From the NCBI RefSeq assembly GCF_900114115.1, contig NZ_FORX01000010.1:1-64000 (forward strand): a DNA stretch of 64,000 nt, read 5' to 3'. The notes beneath the pieces are model-generated. The model saw only the letters and a program-made list of their open reading frames with translations, was not told the origin of the DNA and did not search any database. The stretch comes from Desulfomicrobium apsheronum (GTDB lineage: Bacteria > Desulfobacterota > Desulfovibrionia > Desulfovibrionales > Desulfomicrobiaceae). Shown in pieces: positions 52,179 to 59,758 of the stretch. Position 1 is the first letter of the stretch, and the number at the start of each line of letters is the position of its first letter. The translations under genes were made by a program, and so were the position numbers.

Positions 52179-53480
52179 ATGCTCCGCTCTTTAGCATTTC
52201 TGCTGCTGGTCGTCCTGCTGGTTCTGGCCAACGGCTTTTTCGTGGCTTCGGAATTCGCCCTCGTGGGAGTGCGTCGTTCACGTATCGCAACCCTTGCGGA
52301 CAGCGGAAACAGAAAAGCCAAACTGCTGTTGCGCCTCATCGATCACCTGAACGCCTACATCTCCGCCACCCAGCTTGGCATCACCCTGTCCTCCCTTGCC
52401 CTGGGCTGGATCGGCGAACCCGCCATCGCCGAGCTGCTGCACCCACTGCTCGAAGGGCGGGTCCCCCCAGCCGTGTTGCACTCCATCTCATTCGCCATCG
52501 CCTTCAGCCTGATCACCTTCCTGCACATCGTGCTCGGAGAGCTCGCGCCCAAGACCATCGCCCTGGAGCGGGCCGAGAAAACCGCCCTGGCCATCGCGCT
52601 GCCCATGGAAATCTTCTACCGCATCTTCTACTGGCCCATCCGCCTGCTCGACTGGTCCGGCACACGCACGGTGCGCCTGCTCGGCTTCACCCCCACCCCG
52701 CACCACGGCTCCGTCTACACCGAGGACGAGCTGCGCATGCTCATCGACGCCAGTTACTCCAGCGGACAGATAGAGGAGGAAAAACGCCGCCTCATCCGCC
52801 GCGCCTTCGACTTCAACACCACCGAGGCATGCGAAGCCATGATCCCGCGCTCGGAGATCGCGGCCCTGCCCGTCACCTCCACCCTGGACGAGGTCCTCGA
52901 GGCTTTCCGCATTCATGGCTACTCCCGCCTGCCCGTCTACGGCGAGGACCTGGACGATGTCGTCGGCGTGCTCTTCCGTCAGGACATGGAACCGTTCATG
53001 TCCCGCGAGCCGGGACTGGTCTTCTCCATGACCGCCCTGCTGCATCCGCCCGCTTTCGTGCCCTCGGGCAAACGCCTGGGCAGCCTCTTAAAGCAGATGC
53101 AGGCCACACGCACCCACCTGATCTTCGTCATGGACGAATACGGCGGACTCGAAGGCCTGGTCACCCTGGAAGATGTGCTGGAAGAAATCGTCGGGGAGAT
53201 CAACGACGAGTACGATGAAGAAGTGCGCTCACAGATCGTACGCGACGGCGCGGCGTTCATCCTCGACGGAATGCTCGCCGTGCGCGACGCCAACCGCAAA
53301 CTCGGACTCGGGTTGCCCGAGGACGAGGCCTACACCACCGTGGCCGGATTCCTCCTGGCCCAGGCCGGACGGGTCCTTGAACCGGGAGACATCGTGCCCG
53401 TCAAGGACGGCGAGTTCAAAGTCGAACGCGTCGAAAGACGCCGCATCACCCGCATCCGCTTCACCCCCGAAGCGCGCTAG
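52179..53480 (+). CDS. CNNM/CorC-type membrane protein (DUF21, CBS pair, CorC domain)
   Basis: A 433-residue hemolysin-C-family protein. I chose ATG 52179 because the next residues form the first DUF21 helix (LAFLLLVVLLVLANGFFVAS); the upstream part of the frame has no homology. The layout is DUF21 membrane domain (1-190), CBS pair (about 205-330, MIPRSEIAALPVTSTLDEVL) and CorC/HlyC C-terminal domain (from about 350). IFVMDEYGGLEGLVTLEDVLEE near 310 is the family signature. Members export Mg or Co ions or protect against them. It is a single gene followed by REP sequences. Confidence 0.92.
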   Translation: MLRSLAFLLLVVLLVLANGFFVASEFALVGVRRSRIATLADSGNRKAKLLLRLIDHLNAYISATQLGITLSSLALGWIGEPAIAELLHPLLEGRVPPAVLHSISFAIAFSLITFLHIVLGELAPKTIALERAEKTALAIALPMEIFYRIFYWPIRLLDWSGTRTVRLLGFTPTPHHGSVYTEDELRMLIDASYSSGQIEEEKRRLIRRAFDFNTTEACEAMIPRSEIAALPVTSTLDEVLEAFRIHGYSRLPVYGEDLDDVVGVLFRQDMEPFMSREPGLVFSMTALLHPPAFVPSGKRLGSLLKQMQATRTHLIFVMDEYGGLEGLVTLEDVLEEIVGEINDEYDEEVRSQIVRDGAAFILDGMLAVRDANRKLGLGLPEDEAYTTVAGFLLAQAGRVLEPGDIVPVKDGEFKVERVERRRITRIRFTPEAR

Positions 53481-53489
53481 ACGGGATGA

Positions 53490-53545
53490 AAGGCATGGAT
53501 TCCCGCCTGCGCGGGAATGACTTGGCAGCAGTGCGCCCAGCCACA
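53490..53545. repeat. REP-type palindrome, copy 1
   Basis: ATTCCCGC-CTGC-GCGGGAAT (53499-53518), followed by GACTTGGCAGCAGTGCGCCC. The same block recurs at 54258-54305 and 54607-54654. The palindrome is close to those in the 37653-38016 repeat. Confidence 0.85.
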
Positions 53546-53583
53546 ATATTTCTCTTCCTCTCCTCGCCCTTGCTCTTCGATCC

Positions 53584-53630
53584 ATATGCGCATATTTTAT
53601 TCACATACTTCACACAGGAGAGATGCGCAT
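53584..53630. promoter_or_regulatory. Palindromes before ccdA, candidate operator
   Basis: ATATGCGCATAT (53584-53595) is a perfect palindrome, and its core ATGCGCAT recurs at 53623-53630 over the start codon. Toxin-antitoxin operons are usually autoregulated, so these are candidate CcdA/CcdAB sites. Confidence 0.5.
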
Positions 53631-53874
53631 GAATCTCGCATATAACACTCAGGCACCCAAGAAACCGACCAACGTCAGCATCAACAGCGATCTGCTAGCC
53701 AAGGCCAAAGCCTTGAAAATCAATGTGTCCGCGACGCTTGAAACCGCCCTGGCCGATATCGTCGCGACCCGTCAGCGTAAATTGTGGAAAGAGGAAAACC
53801 GCTCGGCCATCGAAGCATACAACCAGTTGGTCGAAGATGCCGGTGTCGCCGGTGACGGCATGCGGAGTTTTTAG
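53629..53874 (+). CDS. ccdA: CcdA-type antitoxin
   Basis: An 81-residue protein. I chose ATG 53629 because AGGAG (53616-53620) is 8 nt upstream; ATG 53623 is too close. KKPTNVSINSDLLAKAKALK is the ribbon-helix-helix start that binds DNA. The C-terminal RKLWKEENRSAIEAYNQLVE is the disordered CcdB-binding segment typical of CcdA. The stop and the ccdB start codon are adjacent, so the pair is made together. Confidence 0.92.
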   Translation: MNLAYNTQAPKKPTNVSINSDLLAKAKALKINVSATLETALADIVATRQRKLWKEENRSAIEAYNQLVEDAGVAGDGMRSF

Positions 53875-54192
53875 ATGGCGCAATTCGCGGTCTATGCAAA
53901 TCCGAACCGTTCCACTCGCGCGACCTACCCGTACCTGCTGGACATCCAGTCCGATCTTCTGGACGACCTGCGCACAACTGTCGTCATCCCCCTGTCTCCG
54001 CTCCGTCTTGCCGGCAAGGCCGCCATCTCCAGGCTTTGCCCGGTGCTGGACATCGACGGCGAATCGTTCGTCGCACTCACGCAGCAACTGGCCGGTGTGG
54101 ACAGAAAAACCCTCGGCAAGGTGGTCTGCGATCTTGGCCGCTATCGATCAGACATCATCGCCGCCCTGGATTTCATCGTTTCAGGCATCTGA
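53875..54192 (+). CDS. ccdB: CcdB-type toxin (DNA gyrase poison)
   Basis: A 105-residue protein of the CcdB family, whose F-plasmid member traps DNA gyrase. FAVYANPNRSTRATYPYLLDI and RTTVVIPL at the start, FVALTQQLAGVD in the middle and RSDIIAALDFIVSGI at the end match the family. In F-plasmid CcdB the last three residues are Trp-Gly-Ile and are needed for toxicity; here they are Ser-Gly-Ile, so the toxin may be weakened or bind gyrase differently. The pair lies among REP copies, consistent with mobile or acquired DNA. Confidence 0.92.
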   Translation: MAQFAVYANPNRSTRATYPYLLDIQSDLLDDLRTTVVIPLSPLRLAGKAAISRLCPVLDIDGESFVALTQQLAGVDRKTLGKVVCDLGRYRSDIIAALDFIVSGI

Positions 54193-54257
54193 AACCCTCG
54201 CGAAACAAAATGCGGCGACCCGGAAACCGGATCGCCGCCGCACGAAGAAAGTTGAAA

Positions 54258-54305
54258 ATCATGGATTCCCGCCTGCGCGGGAATGACTTGGCAGCAGTGC
54301 GCCCG
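54258..54305. repeat. REP-type palindrome, copy 2
   Basis: ATTCCCGC-CTGC-GCGGGAAT at 54265-54284 with the same flanks as copy 1, starting soon after the ccdB stop. Confidence 0.85.
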
Positions 54306-54606
54306 CCACATTATTTCCCTAGCATTTCACCCGAAAAGACGACCCGCGCAACTCGCGTTACCAGCGGGCCGGGGTGTTTCGGGGCGGGGCCGTCGACTGT
54401 CTGACTGATCCAGGCATCGTTTGCTTCCCCGCTGCTCCACCGCCCAAAGCGCAAAACAAAGTTCCCCGCACGCAGCGGGGAAGCATTACGAGGCCGGAGA
54501 AGGAGTTTCGGCGGTCCCGACCCGAAACGCACCGGATCGCGGCCGCACGAAGAAACACGAAGAAACAAGATCCCTTCGGCGGACAAGTCATTTCAAGAAG
54601 TTGAAA

Positions 54607-54654
54607 ATCATGGATTCCCGCCTGCGCGGGAATGACTTGGCAGCAGTGCGCCCA
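54607..54654. repeat. REP-type palindrome, copy 3
   Basis: ATTCCCGC-CTGC-GCGGGAAT at 54614-54633 with flanks nearly identical to copy 2, 349 bp downstream of it. Confidence 0.85.
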
Positions 54655-54745
54655 ACCACTTTATTTCCCTCGCGTTTCGATCAAAAAAGCCCCCGACACG
54701 CTTCCTCTCTATGACCATTTTCCAGCCACAGTCTCTTCCATCAGC

Positions 54746-54979
54746 CTAAATATCGATCTTGGTCCCCGAATACGTGAACGCATTCCTGTTCATCTTGATG
54801 AACGAACCCTTGTCGATACCCACTGCCTTGCCGCACTGACACCAGACCTTGCCGTCCCGCTCCTCCAGAATCCAGACCTTCTCGATCCGCTCCCGGTGGC
54901 AGCGCAACACCTCGCCCGGTCCCAGCTTGCGATAGCGCCACAATTTCTTGCGGCACGCGGCGCACTTGATGATCAGCAT
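54746..54979 (-). CDS. Small Cys-rich (zinc-ribbon-like) protein
   Basis: A 77-residue protein. Cys pairs CAAC near residue 7 and CQC near 48, with single Cys at about 27, suggest a metal-binding ribbon; the rest is basic (KKLWRYRKLGPGEVLRCHRE). ATG 54977-54979 overlaps the stop of the MBL-fold gene as TAATG, so it is translationally coupled to that gene. I believe it is real because of this coupling and the coherent Cys spacing, but I know no function. It could bind RNA or a metal. Confidence 0.7.
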   Translation of the reverse strand: MLIIKCAACRKKLWRYRKLGPGEVLRCHRERIEKVWILEERDGKVWCQCGKAVGIDKGSFIKMNRNAFTYSGTKIDI

Positions 54980-55725
54980 TATTCCGGCACGCGCTCCATC
55001 CCGGCCCATTTCGGTTCGTGCAGGGGCAGGATGTGGTCGGCCAGGGTCTTGGCCCGAACCAGGGTTTCGTAGGCTTCGTAGGCATTGACGTGGGTGCCGG
55101 GGGGGATGACCTCCATCTCCATGGCCGTGACCGCCTTGGGGGGATAAAGATTTTCCAGAATGGTGCAGAATCCGCAGATGAGGACGCTGCCCTTGTCCGT
55201 CTCCACGCGCACGGACATGCCGCCTTCGGTGTGGGCCGGGGTGTGAATCATGGTGATACCGGGCACGATCTCCGTGTCGCCCGTCAGAGCCACGATCTGA
55301 CCGTTCTCCTCCGCCTCCTCGATGTAGTCCTCCAGATAACGGAAATCGAGAGGGTGCGGGTCGTGGATGCGCGCAAGCTCCTTTTCGTGGACGTAGATCT
55401 TCGCGTTCACGCATCGTGCGTCGTTCTCGCAGTGATCGTTATGCAGGTGGGTGTGCAGAACGATGTCGATGTCCTCGGGCGTCAGGCCGTAACGGGCCAG
55501 CCCCTCGTCGAAGGTATGGATCTTCCCGCCGATGGCCTTTTCCCGCTCCTCTGAGATCACCGGGTGCATCTCCCCCGTATCCACCAGGATCTTCCTGTCC
55601 CCGCCTTCCAGATACCAGCAGTAGATGGGGATGGTGTAGGGCGTGCCGTAATCGTGCTGATAGGTCATCATGCCTTTGTCGAAGACCTTGGTGCCCATGA
55701 CGATGGGATGGATGGTGTAGGTCAT
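54979..55725 (-). CDS. MBL-fold hydrolase (AHL-lactonase-like)
   Basis: A 248-residue metallo-beta-lactamase-fold enzyme. The metal-binding motif HTHLHNDHCEN near residue 111 and GDTEIVPGITMIHTPAHTEG near 175 are those of the N-acyl homoserine lactonase group. LVDTGEMHPVI near 50 is the first conserved Asp strand. The protein would be cytosolic with two metal ions. The substrate cannot be told; many members of this group act on lactones or other esters. The stop overlaps the small Cys-rich gene. Confidence 0.85.
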   Translation of the reverse strand: MTYTIHPIVMGTKVFDKGMMTYQHDYGTPYTIPIYCWYLEGGDRKILVDTGEMHPVISEEREKAIGGKIHTFDEGLARYGLTPEDIDIVLHTHLHNDHCENDARCVNAKIYVHEKELARIHDPHPLDFRYLEDYIEEAEENGQIVALTGDTEIVPGITMIHTPAHTEGGMSVRVETDKGSVLICGFCTILENLYPPKAVTAMEMEVIPPGTHVNAYEAYETLVRAKTLADHILPLHEPKWAGMERVPE

Positions 55726-55776
55726 GCATTGCTCCGCTGGATGGCGCCACGGCCGGAAAGCCGCGGCGCATGTGTG

Positions 55777-56616
55777 TCAAGGCTCGGACGTGTCCAAGCG
55801 GAATCCACTGTAGCCGGTGTGCACGGGACAGTCCAGATGATCGCGCAGATAGGCGATAGCCCCCTCCCCTGTGCAATGACACGGAACCAGCAGTTCGGGC
55901 TGCATGTCACGCAGGGCCTGCGCGGTCATTTCCAGCCGCTCCCGGCTGGCCGAGCCCAGGTGGAGACCGCCGATCACGGCGCGGATGCGGCTCTCGCCGG
56001 TGATCTCCCGCAGATGGGTGAGAGTGTTGATCAGGCCCGCGTGACAGCAGCCCAGGCAGACGATCAGCCCCTTGTCGGTGCTGATCCACAGGGCCTGGTC
56101 GTCGTCGACAGGGTCGGAACGCAGGCCATGGGGATCAAAATAGAACGGTCCCCCTGCGTCCTCGAAATCCGTCCACCTCGGAATGAAACCGCTCAGGCCG
56201 ATCCCATCTCCGAGCAATTGCGCCCCGCCGTTCCAGAACATGCGCTCCACGGGCAGAGTTGCCAGGGCCCGCATCGAGAACATGGGCATGCGGATATCCC
56301 GGACCTCGCCGCCCGAGATGCTGTAGCGGGGCTCGGTCACGCCCGAATGGCAGTACACCCGCACTTTCGGCGCGGCCCCGAGCACCATGGGCACCGCGCC
56401 GGTATGATCGTAATGGCCATGGCTCAGGACCAGCGCGTCGGTGCGGCCCAGATCGATCCCAAGCGCATGGACGTTTTCGGCCAGGGCGGTGCCCTGGCCG
56501 GTGTCGAGCAAGATGTGCCCGTCGCCATGCTCTATCCACAAGGCGAAGCCATGCTCCGCCAGACATCCGAAGCCGGCCTGATTGTCGACCAGCACCGTCA
56601 GCACGGTCTTGTGCAT
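55777..56616 (-). CDS. MBL-fold metallohydrolase (dihydropterin-phosphate synthase-like group)
   Basis: A 279-residue protein. VLVDNQAGFGCLAEHGFALWI opens it, LLDTGQG follows, then the metal motif LSHGHYDHTGAVP near residue 65. GCCHAGLINTLTHLREITG near 188 and VIGGLHLGSASRERL near 212 are typical of the group annotated as 7,8-dihydropterin-6-yl-methyl-4-(beta-D-ribofuranosyl)aminobenzene 5'-phosphate synthases. These genes often accompany Mrp and NifX-type genes in anaerobes. It starts 15 nt after the mrp stop, so it belongs to the same operon. Its substrate is unknown. Confidence 0.85.
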   Translation of the reverse strand: MHKTVLTVLVDNQAGFGCLAEHGFALWIEHGDGHILLDTGQGTALAENVHALGIDLGRTDALVLSHGHYDHTGAVPMVLGAAPKVRVYCHSGVTEPRYSISGGEVRDIRMPMFSMRALATLPVERMFWNGGAQLLGDGIGLSGFIPRWTDFEDAGGPFYFDPHGLRSDPVDDDQALWISTDKGLIVCLGCCHAGLINTLTHLREITGESRIRAVIGGLHLGSASRERLEMTAQALRDMQPELLVPCHCTGEGAIAYLRDHLDCPVHTGYSGFRLDTSEP

Positions 56617-56631
56617 GATGAATCTCCGTGA

Positions 56632-57543
56632 TCAGGCATCCTGTTTGACGGTTGGCAGCTCCAAAAGCGGCGCGACAACACTGCGCATGAGTTCCGCCGT
56701 CGGGCTTGCGGCATGGTGCATGACAAACGCCTGCCCCATGTCACCGGCTTCGGCCACCATCGGATCGATGGGGATGGAACCGAGAAAGGGAACGCCCATG
56801 TCCTCGGCCATGAGCCGTCCGCCGCCGGAACGCAGGATATGGGTCAATTCTCCGCACTTGGGACACACGAATCCGCTCATGTTCTCGACCACGCCCAGCA
56901 CCTTCATGCCGACCTGCGCGCAGAAAGTGATGGACTTGCGCACGTCCATGGCCGCCACGCGCTGCGGCGTGGTCACCACCACGGCTCCGTCGATGGGGTT
57001 GATGAGCTGACAGATGGACAGGGGCTCGTCGCCGGTGCCGGGAGGCGCGTCGATGATCAGGTAATCCAGATCGCCCCAGGCCACGTCCTTCAGAAATTGC
57101 TTGATGACGTTGCCCTTGACCGGACCGCGCCAGATGACCGCGTCGTCGGGATTGCGCAACAGAAAGCCCATGGACATGACCTTGAGGTGCCCAAGCTCCA
57201 CCGGGACGAGGCCGTCGGGACCGGCTTCGATGTTCGCCCCTTCCAGGCCGAGCATGGTCGGCACGCTGGGGCCATGGATGTCGACATCGAGGAGTCCGAC
57301 CTTCTTGCCCGCGAGCATGAGTCCCATGGCCAGGTTTACGGCCACGGTGCTCTTGCCCACGCCGCCCTTGCCGGACATGACCATGATCTTGTGCCCGATA
57401 TGGCACAGCCGGGATTGCAGGGCCCGACGGTCCTCGAAATCCTGATCGTTCTCACCCAGCTCGCGCTTGGCCGCCGAGCAGCTGGAATCCTTGCATGAAT
57501 CGCACGTACTGGCCCTGGGGGCGCTGTTTTCCATATTCTCCAT
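56632..57543 (-). CDS. mrp: Mrp/NBP35 family P-loop ATPase (Fe-S cluster carrier type)
   Basis: A 303-residue cytosolic ATPase. The N-terminus has CDSCKDSSC, a possible cluster site. Walker A is SGKGGVGKST near residue 56, then DVDIHGPSVP near 85, switch II IIDAPPGTGDEPLS near 160, and the C-terminal Cys pair FVCPKCGELTHI near 225 that holds a bridging [4Fe-4S] cluster in ApbC/Mrp proteins. I chose ATG 57541-57543 with GTGGAG upstream. It follows the NifX-fold gene in the operon. In Desulfovibrio vulgaris a Mrp protein is encoded with the orange protein, so this operon is the likely counterpart. Confidence 0.92.
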   Translation of the reverse strand: MENMENSAPRASTCDSCKDSSCSAAKRELGENDQDFEDRRALQSRLCHIGHKIMVMSGKGGVGKSTVAVNLAMGLMLAGKKVGLLDVDIHGPSVPTMLGLEGANIEAGPDGLVPVELGHLKVMSMGFLLRNPDDAVIWRGPVKGNVIKQFLKDVAWGDLDYLIIDAPPGTGDEPLSICQLINPIDGAVVVTTPQRVAAMDVRKSITFCAQVGMKVLGVVENMSGFVCPKCGELTHILRSGGGRLMAEDMGVPFLGSIPIDPMVAEAGDMGQAFVMHHAASPTAELMRSVVAPLLELPTVKQDA

Positions 57544-57583
57544 TCAGTTACTCCACGATACGCGGTTAGTTGTTCAATTTTTT

Positions 57584-58117
57584 TCAAACGGCGGACGAAC
57601 CGCCCTTGCCCGAATCCTTCTCCGGATCGCCACGCAAATCCCTGCCTCGCCTGTTGCGGATTCGCGCGCCGCCCGGCGCCCCCTCCGCCCAGCCCTCAGG
57701 GCTCCGAGGGCCCGAGCCCGGCCTTGCCGGGAATGGTTCCGGATCTGCCCTGCGTGACTGCTGCATGCCCCTTTGACGTCCAAAGCCCCTGCCTCGGCAG
57801 CCGGGCATGTCAAATCTTTCATCCAGATCGCCACGCTCCCAGGCCGTGATGACCCGTTCCAGATCACCGGTCACGAAACCGACAACCTTGATTCCTCCGG
57901 CCGCAAGGGCTTCTTGCATGGGCCTGGAAATGGCCCCGCAAATGAGCGTCCCAACATCCAGACGAAGCAGGTCCTCGGCCCTGTGCAAAGGCTCGCCGCG
58001 CGACAGGACATGCTCTTCCCGCTTACGGCCCCCTTCGGCCAACACAAGGATGCGCCCGCCGACGTCAAAGACCGGCGCGATACGATCCTGCCATTGATGC
58101 AAGGCAATGCGCGACAT
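57584..58117 (-). CDS. NifX/ORP-fold protein with Gly/Arg-rich tail
   Basis: A 177-residue protein; ATG 58115-58117 follows AGAGGAG. Residues 1-105 have the NifX-family order RIALHQWQDRIAPVFDVGG, VGTLICGAISRPMQEALAAG and VTGDLERVITAW. A Gly/Arg/Pro-rich tail of about 70 residues starts at MPGCRGRGFGRQRGM, which resembles the start of the free Gly-rich protein at 33283-33516, as if the same module were fused here. The far tail is of low complexity, and its precise end is less certain. A sigma54 promoter lies just upstream. Confidence 0.8.
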   Translation of the reverse strand: MSRIALHQWQDRIAPVFDVGGRILVLAEGGRKREEHVLSRGEPLHRAEDLLRLDVGTLICGAISRPMQEALAAGGIKVVGFVTGDLERVITAWERGDLDERFDMPGCRGRGFGRQRGMQQSRRADPEPFPARPGSGPRSPEGWAEGAPGGARIRNRRGRDLRGDPEKDSGKGGSSAV

Positions 58118-58143
58118 TATGGCTCCTCTTTCCCTCTTGCGAA

Positions 58144-58158
58144 GCATGAGGCGTGCCG
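58144..58158 (-). promoter_or_regulatory. Sigma54 (-24/-12) promoter of the NifX-mrp operon
   Basis: On the minus strand CGGCAC, five bases and ATGC give the essential GG-N10-GC spacing. Transcription would start near 58132, about 15 nt before the start codon. Confidence 0.75.
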
Positions 58159-58262
58159 CCGGACGGACGCATATGAAAAACGGATAATACACTGATAATA
58201 AAGAATATCATGCGAAAAAGAAAAAACATGGAGGGGCGCAAACGCACCACAAGGGAACAAAT

Positions 58263-58282
58263 GAGTAGCACCATGGCTACTC
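58263..58282. promoter_or_regulatory. Inverted repeat, candidate activator site of the PAS-sigma54 regulator
   Basis: GAGTAGC (58263-58269) and GCTACTC (58276-58282) are separated by 6 nt. The repeat overlaps the end of the regulator gene and lies about 105 bp upstream of the sigma54 promoter, a usual enhancer position. It has no U tract, so it is less likely to be a terminator. Confidence 0.5.
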
Positions 58283-59653
58283 TTTCGGGGAGGATCGGCC
58301 GTCGCGTTCGGGCAAGGCCATGCCGAGGCGCTTCATGCGCCGAAAGAGCGTGGTTTTGTGGATGCCCAGCTCGCGTGCCGCTGCCAGGCGATTGAAGTCG
58401 TTGCGCTCCAGAGCCGCGTGAATGGCCTGCCTGTCGAGCATGTCGTGCATGGCGCGGCCCTCGCCGAAGTGTCCACGAGGGGCCAGCAGGGTCAATTCGT
58501 CCGGCAGGTGGTCGATGTCGATACGCCCTTCGCCGCAAAGCACAAAGGCCCTCTCGATGCAGTTCTCAAGCTCCCGGATGTTGCCCGGCCAGTCATGCGC
58601 CATGAGCAGGGACAGGGCCTCGGTGCTGATGCCCGTGACCGTGCGCCCCTGGATGCGGTTCAGGCGGCGGATGAACTGCTCCACCAGCAGCGGCAGATCG
58701 TCCTTGCGCTCACGCAAAGGGGGCAACTCCAGCCGGATGACATTGATGCGGTAATAGAGGTCCTCGCGGAAATCACCGGCCCGAATCAGCTCCGCCAGAT
58801 TGCGATTGGTGGCCACAATGACTCGGGCGTCGGTGGATTCGGTCCTGGAGGACCCCAGCGGTTCGAAGGTGCGCTCCTGCAATACGCGCAACAGCCGCAC
58901 CTGCAGGGCCGGACTGATTTCCCCGATCTCATCCAGAAAAATCGTCCCGCCCCGGGCCTGGGCAAAACGGCCCAGCCGGTCGCGGTTTGCCCCGGTGTAA
59001 GCCCCGGCCTTGACCCCGAAGAGTTCGGACTCAAGCAATGTATCCGGCAGAGCCGCGCAGTTGACGGCGATGAAAGGTCCACCGGCATGAGCGCTCAGGG
59101 AATGGATGGTGCGGGCGAAGAGTTCCTTGCCGGTGCCGGTTTCCCCGGTGAGCAGGACCGTGCTGGGGCTGGCGGCGATGGCCGGCAGCATGGAGAAGAG
59201 CTTGTGCATGCGCGGACTGCGGCTGAAGAGCTCGCCGACATGGTAGCGGCCTTCAAGTTCGCGCTTCAATGCGTCGATTTCCGAAAGATCGCGGAATGTT
59301 TCGGCTCCGCCCATGACCTGGCCGTTCTCGTCGCGGAACACCGCCGTGGACACGCTGATGGGGATGCGTTCCCCTTGCGCCGTGATGATATATCCGCAGG
59401 TGCCGATGCGCGGCCTGCCGCTCGCAAGCGTATCCTGCAGGGGGCAGTTGTCGCCGCACAGGCTGGAACGGAAGACCTCGGAGCACAGGCGTCCGATGGC
59501 CTCGGAGCGGGGCACTCCGGTGATCTCTTCGGCGGCGCGATTGAAGGACGTGACGCGCCACTCAAGATCGACGGTGAACACCCCGTCGGAGATGCTCTCG
59601 AGGATGGCGTCCGTGGGCGTGCGCGTAGCGGGATTCTTTGTGGACGAGGACAT
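58277..59653 (-). CDS. PAS-domain sigma54-dependent activator
   Basis: A 458-residue enhancer-binding protein. Residues 12-130 are a PAS domain with a Cys set (CSEVFRSSLCGDNCPL) that could sense redox or hold a cluster. The AAA+ part has Walker A GETGTGKE near 169, GAYTGA (an accepted variant of GAFTGA) near 217, Walker B TIFLDEIGEI and the FREDLYYRINV finger. A Fis helix-turn-helix follows (NRLAAARELGIHKTTLFRRM). The gene lies directly upstream of the NifX-mrp operon and points the same way. It parallels the sigma54 regulator that controls the divergent orp operons in Desulfovibrio vulgaris. Confidence 0.92.
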   Translation of the reverse strand: MSSSTKNPATRTPTDAILESISDGVFTVDLEWRVTSFNRAAEEITGVPRSEAIGRLCSEVFRSSLCGDNCPLQDTLASGRPRIGTCGYIITAQGERIPISVSTAVFRDENGQVMGGAETFRDLSEIDALKRELEGRYHVGELFSRSPRMHKLFSMLPAIAASPSTVLLTGETGTGKELFARTIHSLSAHAGGPFIAVNCAALPDTLLESELFGVKAGAYTGANRDRLGRFAQARGGTIFLDEIGEISPALQVRLLRVLQERTFEPLGSSRTESTDARVIVATNRNLAELIRAGDFREDLYYRINVIRLELPPLRERKDDLPLLVEQFIRRLNRIQGRTVTGISTEALSLLMAHDWPGNIRELENCIERAFVLCGEGRIDIDHLPDELTLLAPRGHFGEGRAMHDMLDRQAIHAALERNDFNRLAAARELGIHKTTLFRRMKRLGMALPERDGRSSPKE

Positions 59654-59695
59654 GGCTTTTCTTGTCCCTCTCGGCAGGCTCGGTCAAGAGCGCAT

Positions 59696-59736
59696 GAAAA
59701 CAAAGAAGGGCGGAAAGGAGATGTTCCCTTCCGCCC
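59696..59736 (-). terminator. Terminator of metK
   Basis: GGGCGGAA (59708-59715) and TTCCGCCC (59729-59736) form a perfect 8-bp stem. On the minus strand a T-rich stretch follows. It lies 22 nt after the metK stop. Confidence 0.7.
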
Positions 59737-59758
59737 CGCATGATGAATCAGGCCCGGT

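Larger units (their letters stand above)
54193..54745. other. Repeat-rich gene-free stretch
   Basis: About 550 nt without a supported gene. It contains two copies of a block of roughly 75-80 bp (near 54249-54325 and 54597-54675), made of GTTGAAAATC, the REP palindrome and TTATTTCCCT. Between them is the hairpin TTCCCCGC/GCGGGGAA (arms near 54425 and 54474). Plus-strand frames here have no ribosome sites or known motifs. Confidence 0.6.

Noticed and set aside
54374-54604. Plus-strand frame between REP copies
   Set aside because: The sequence is repeat-derived, lacks a ribosome site and has no coherent protein composition.
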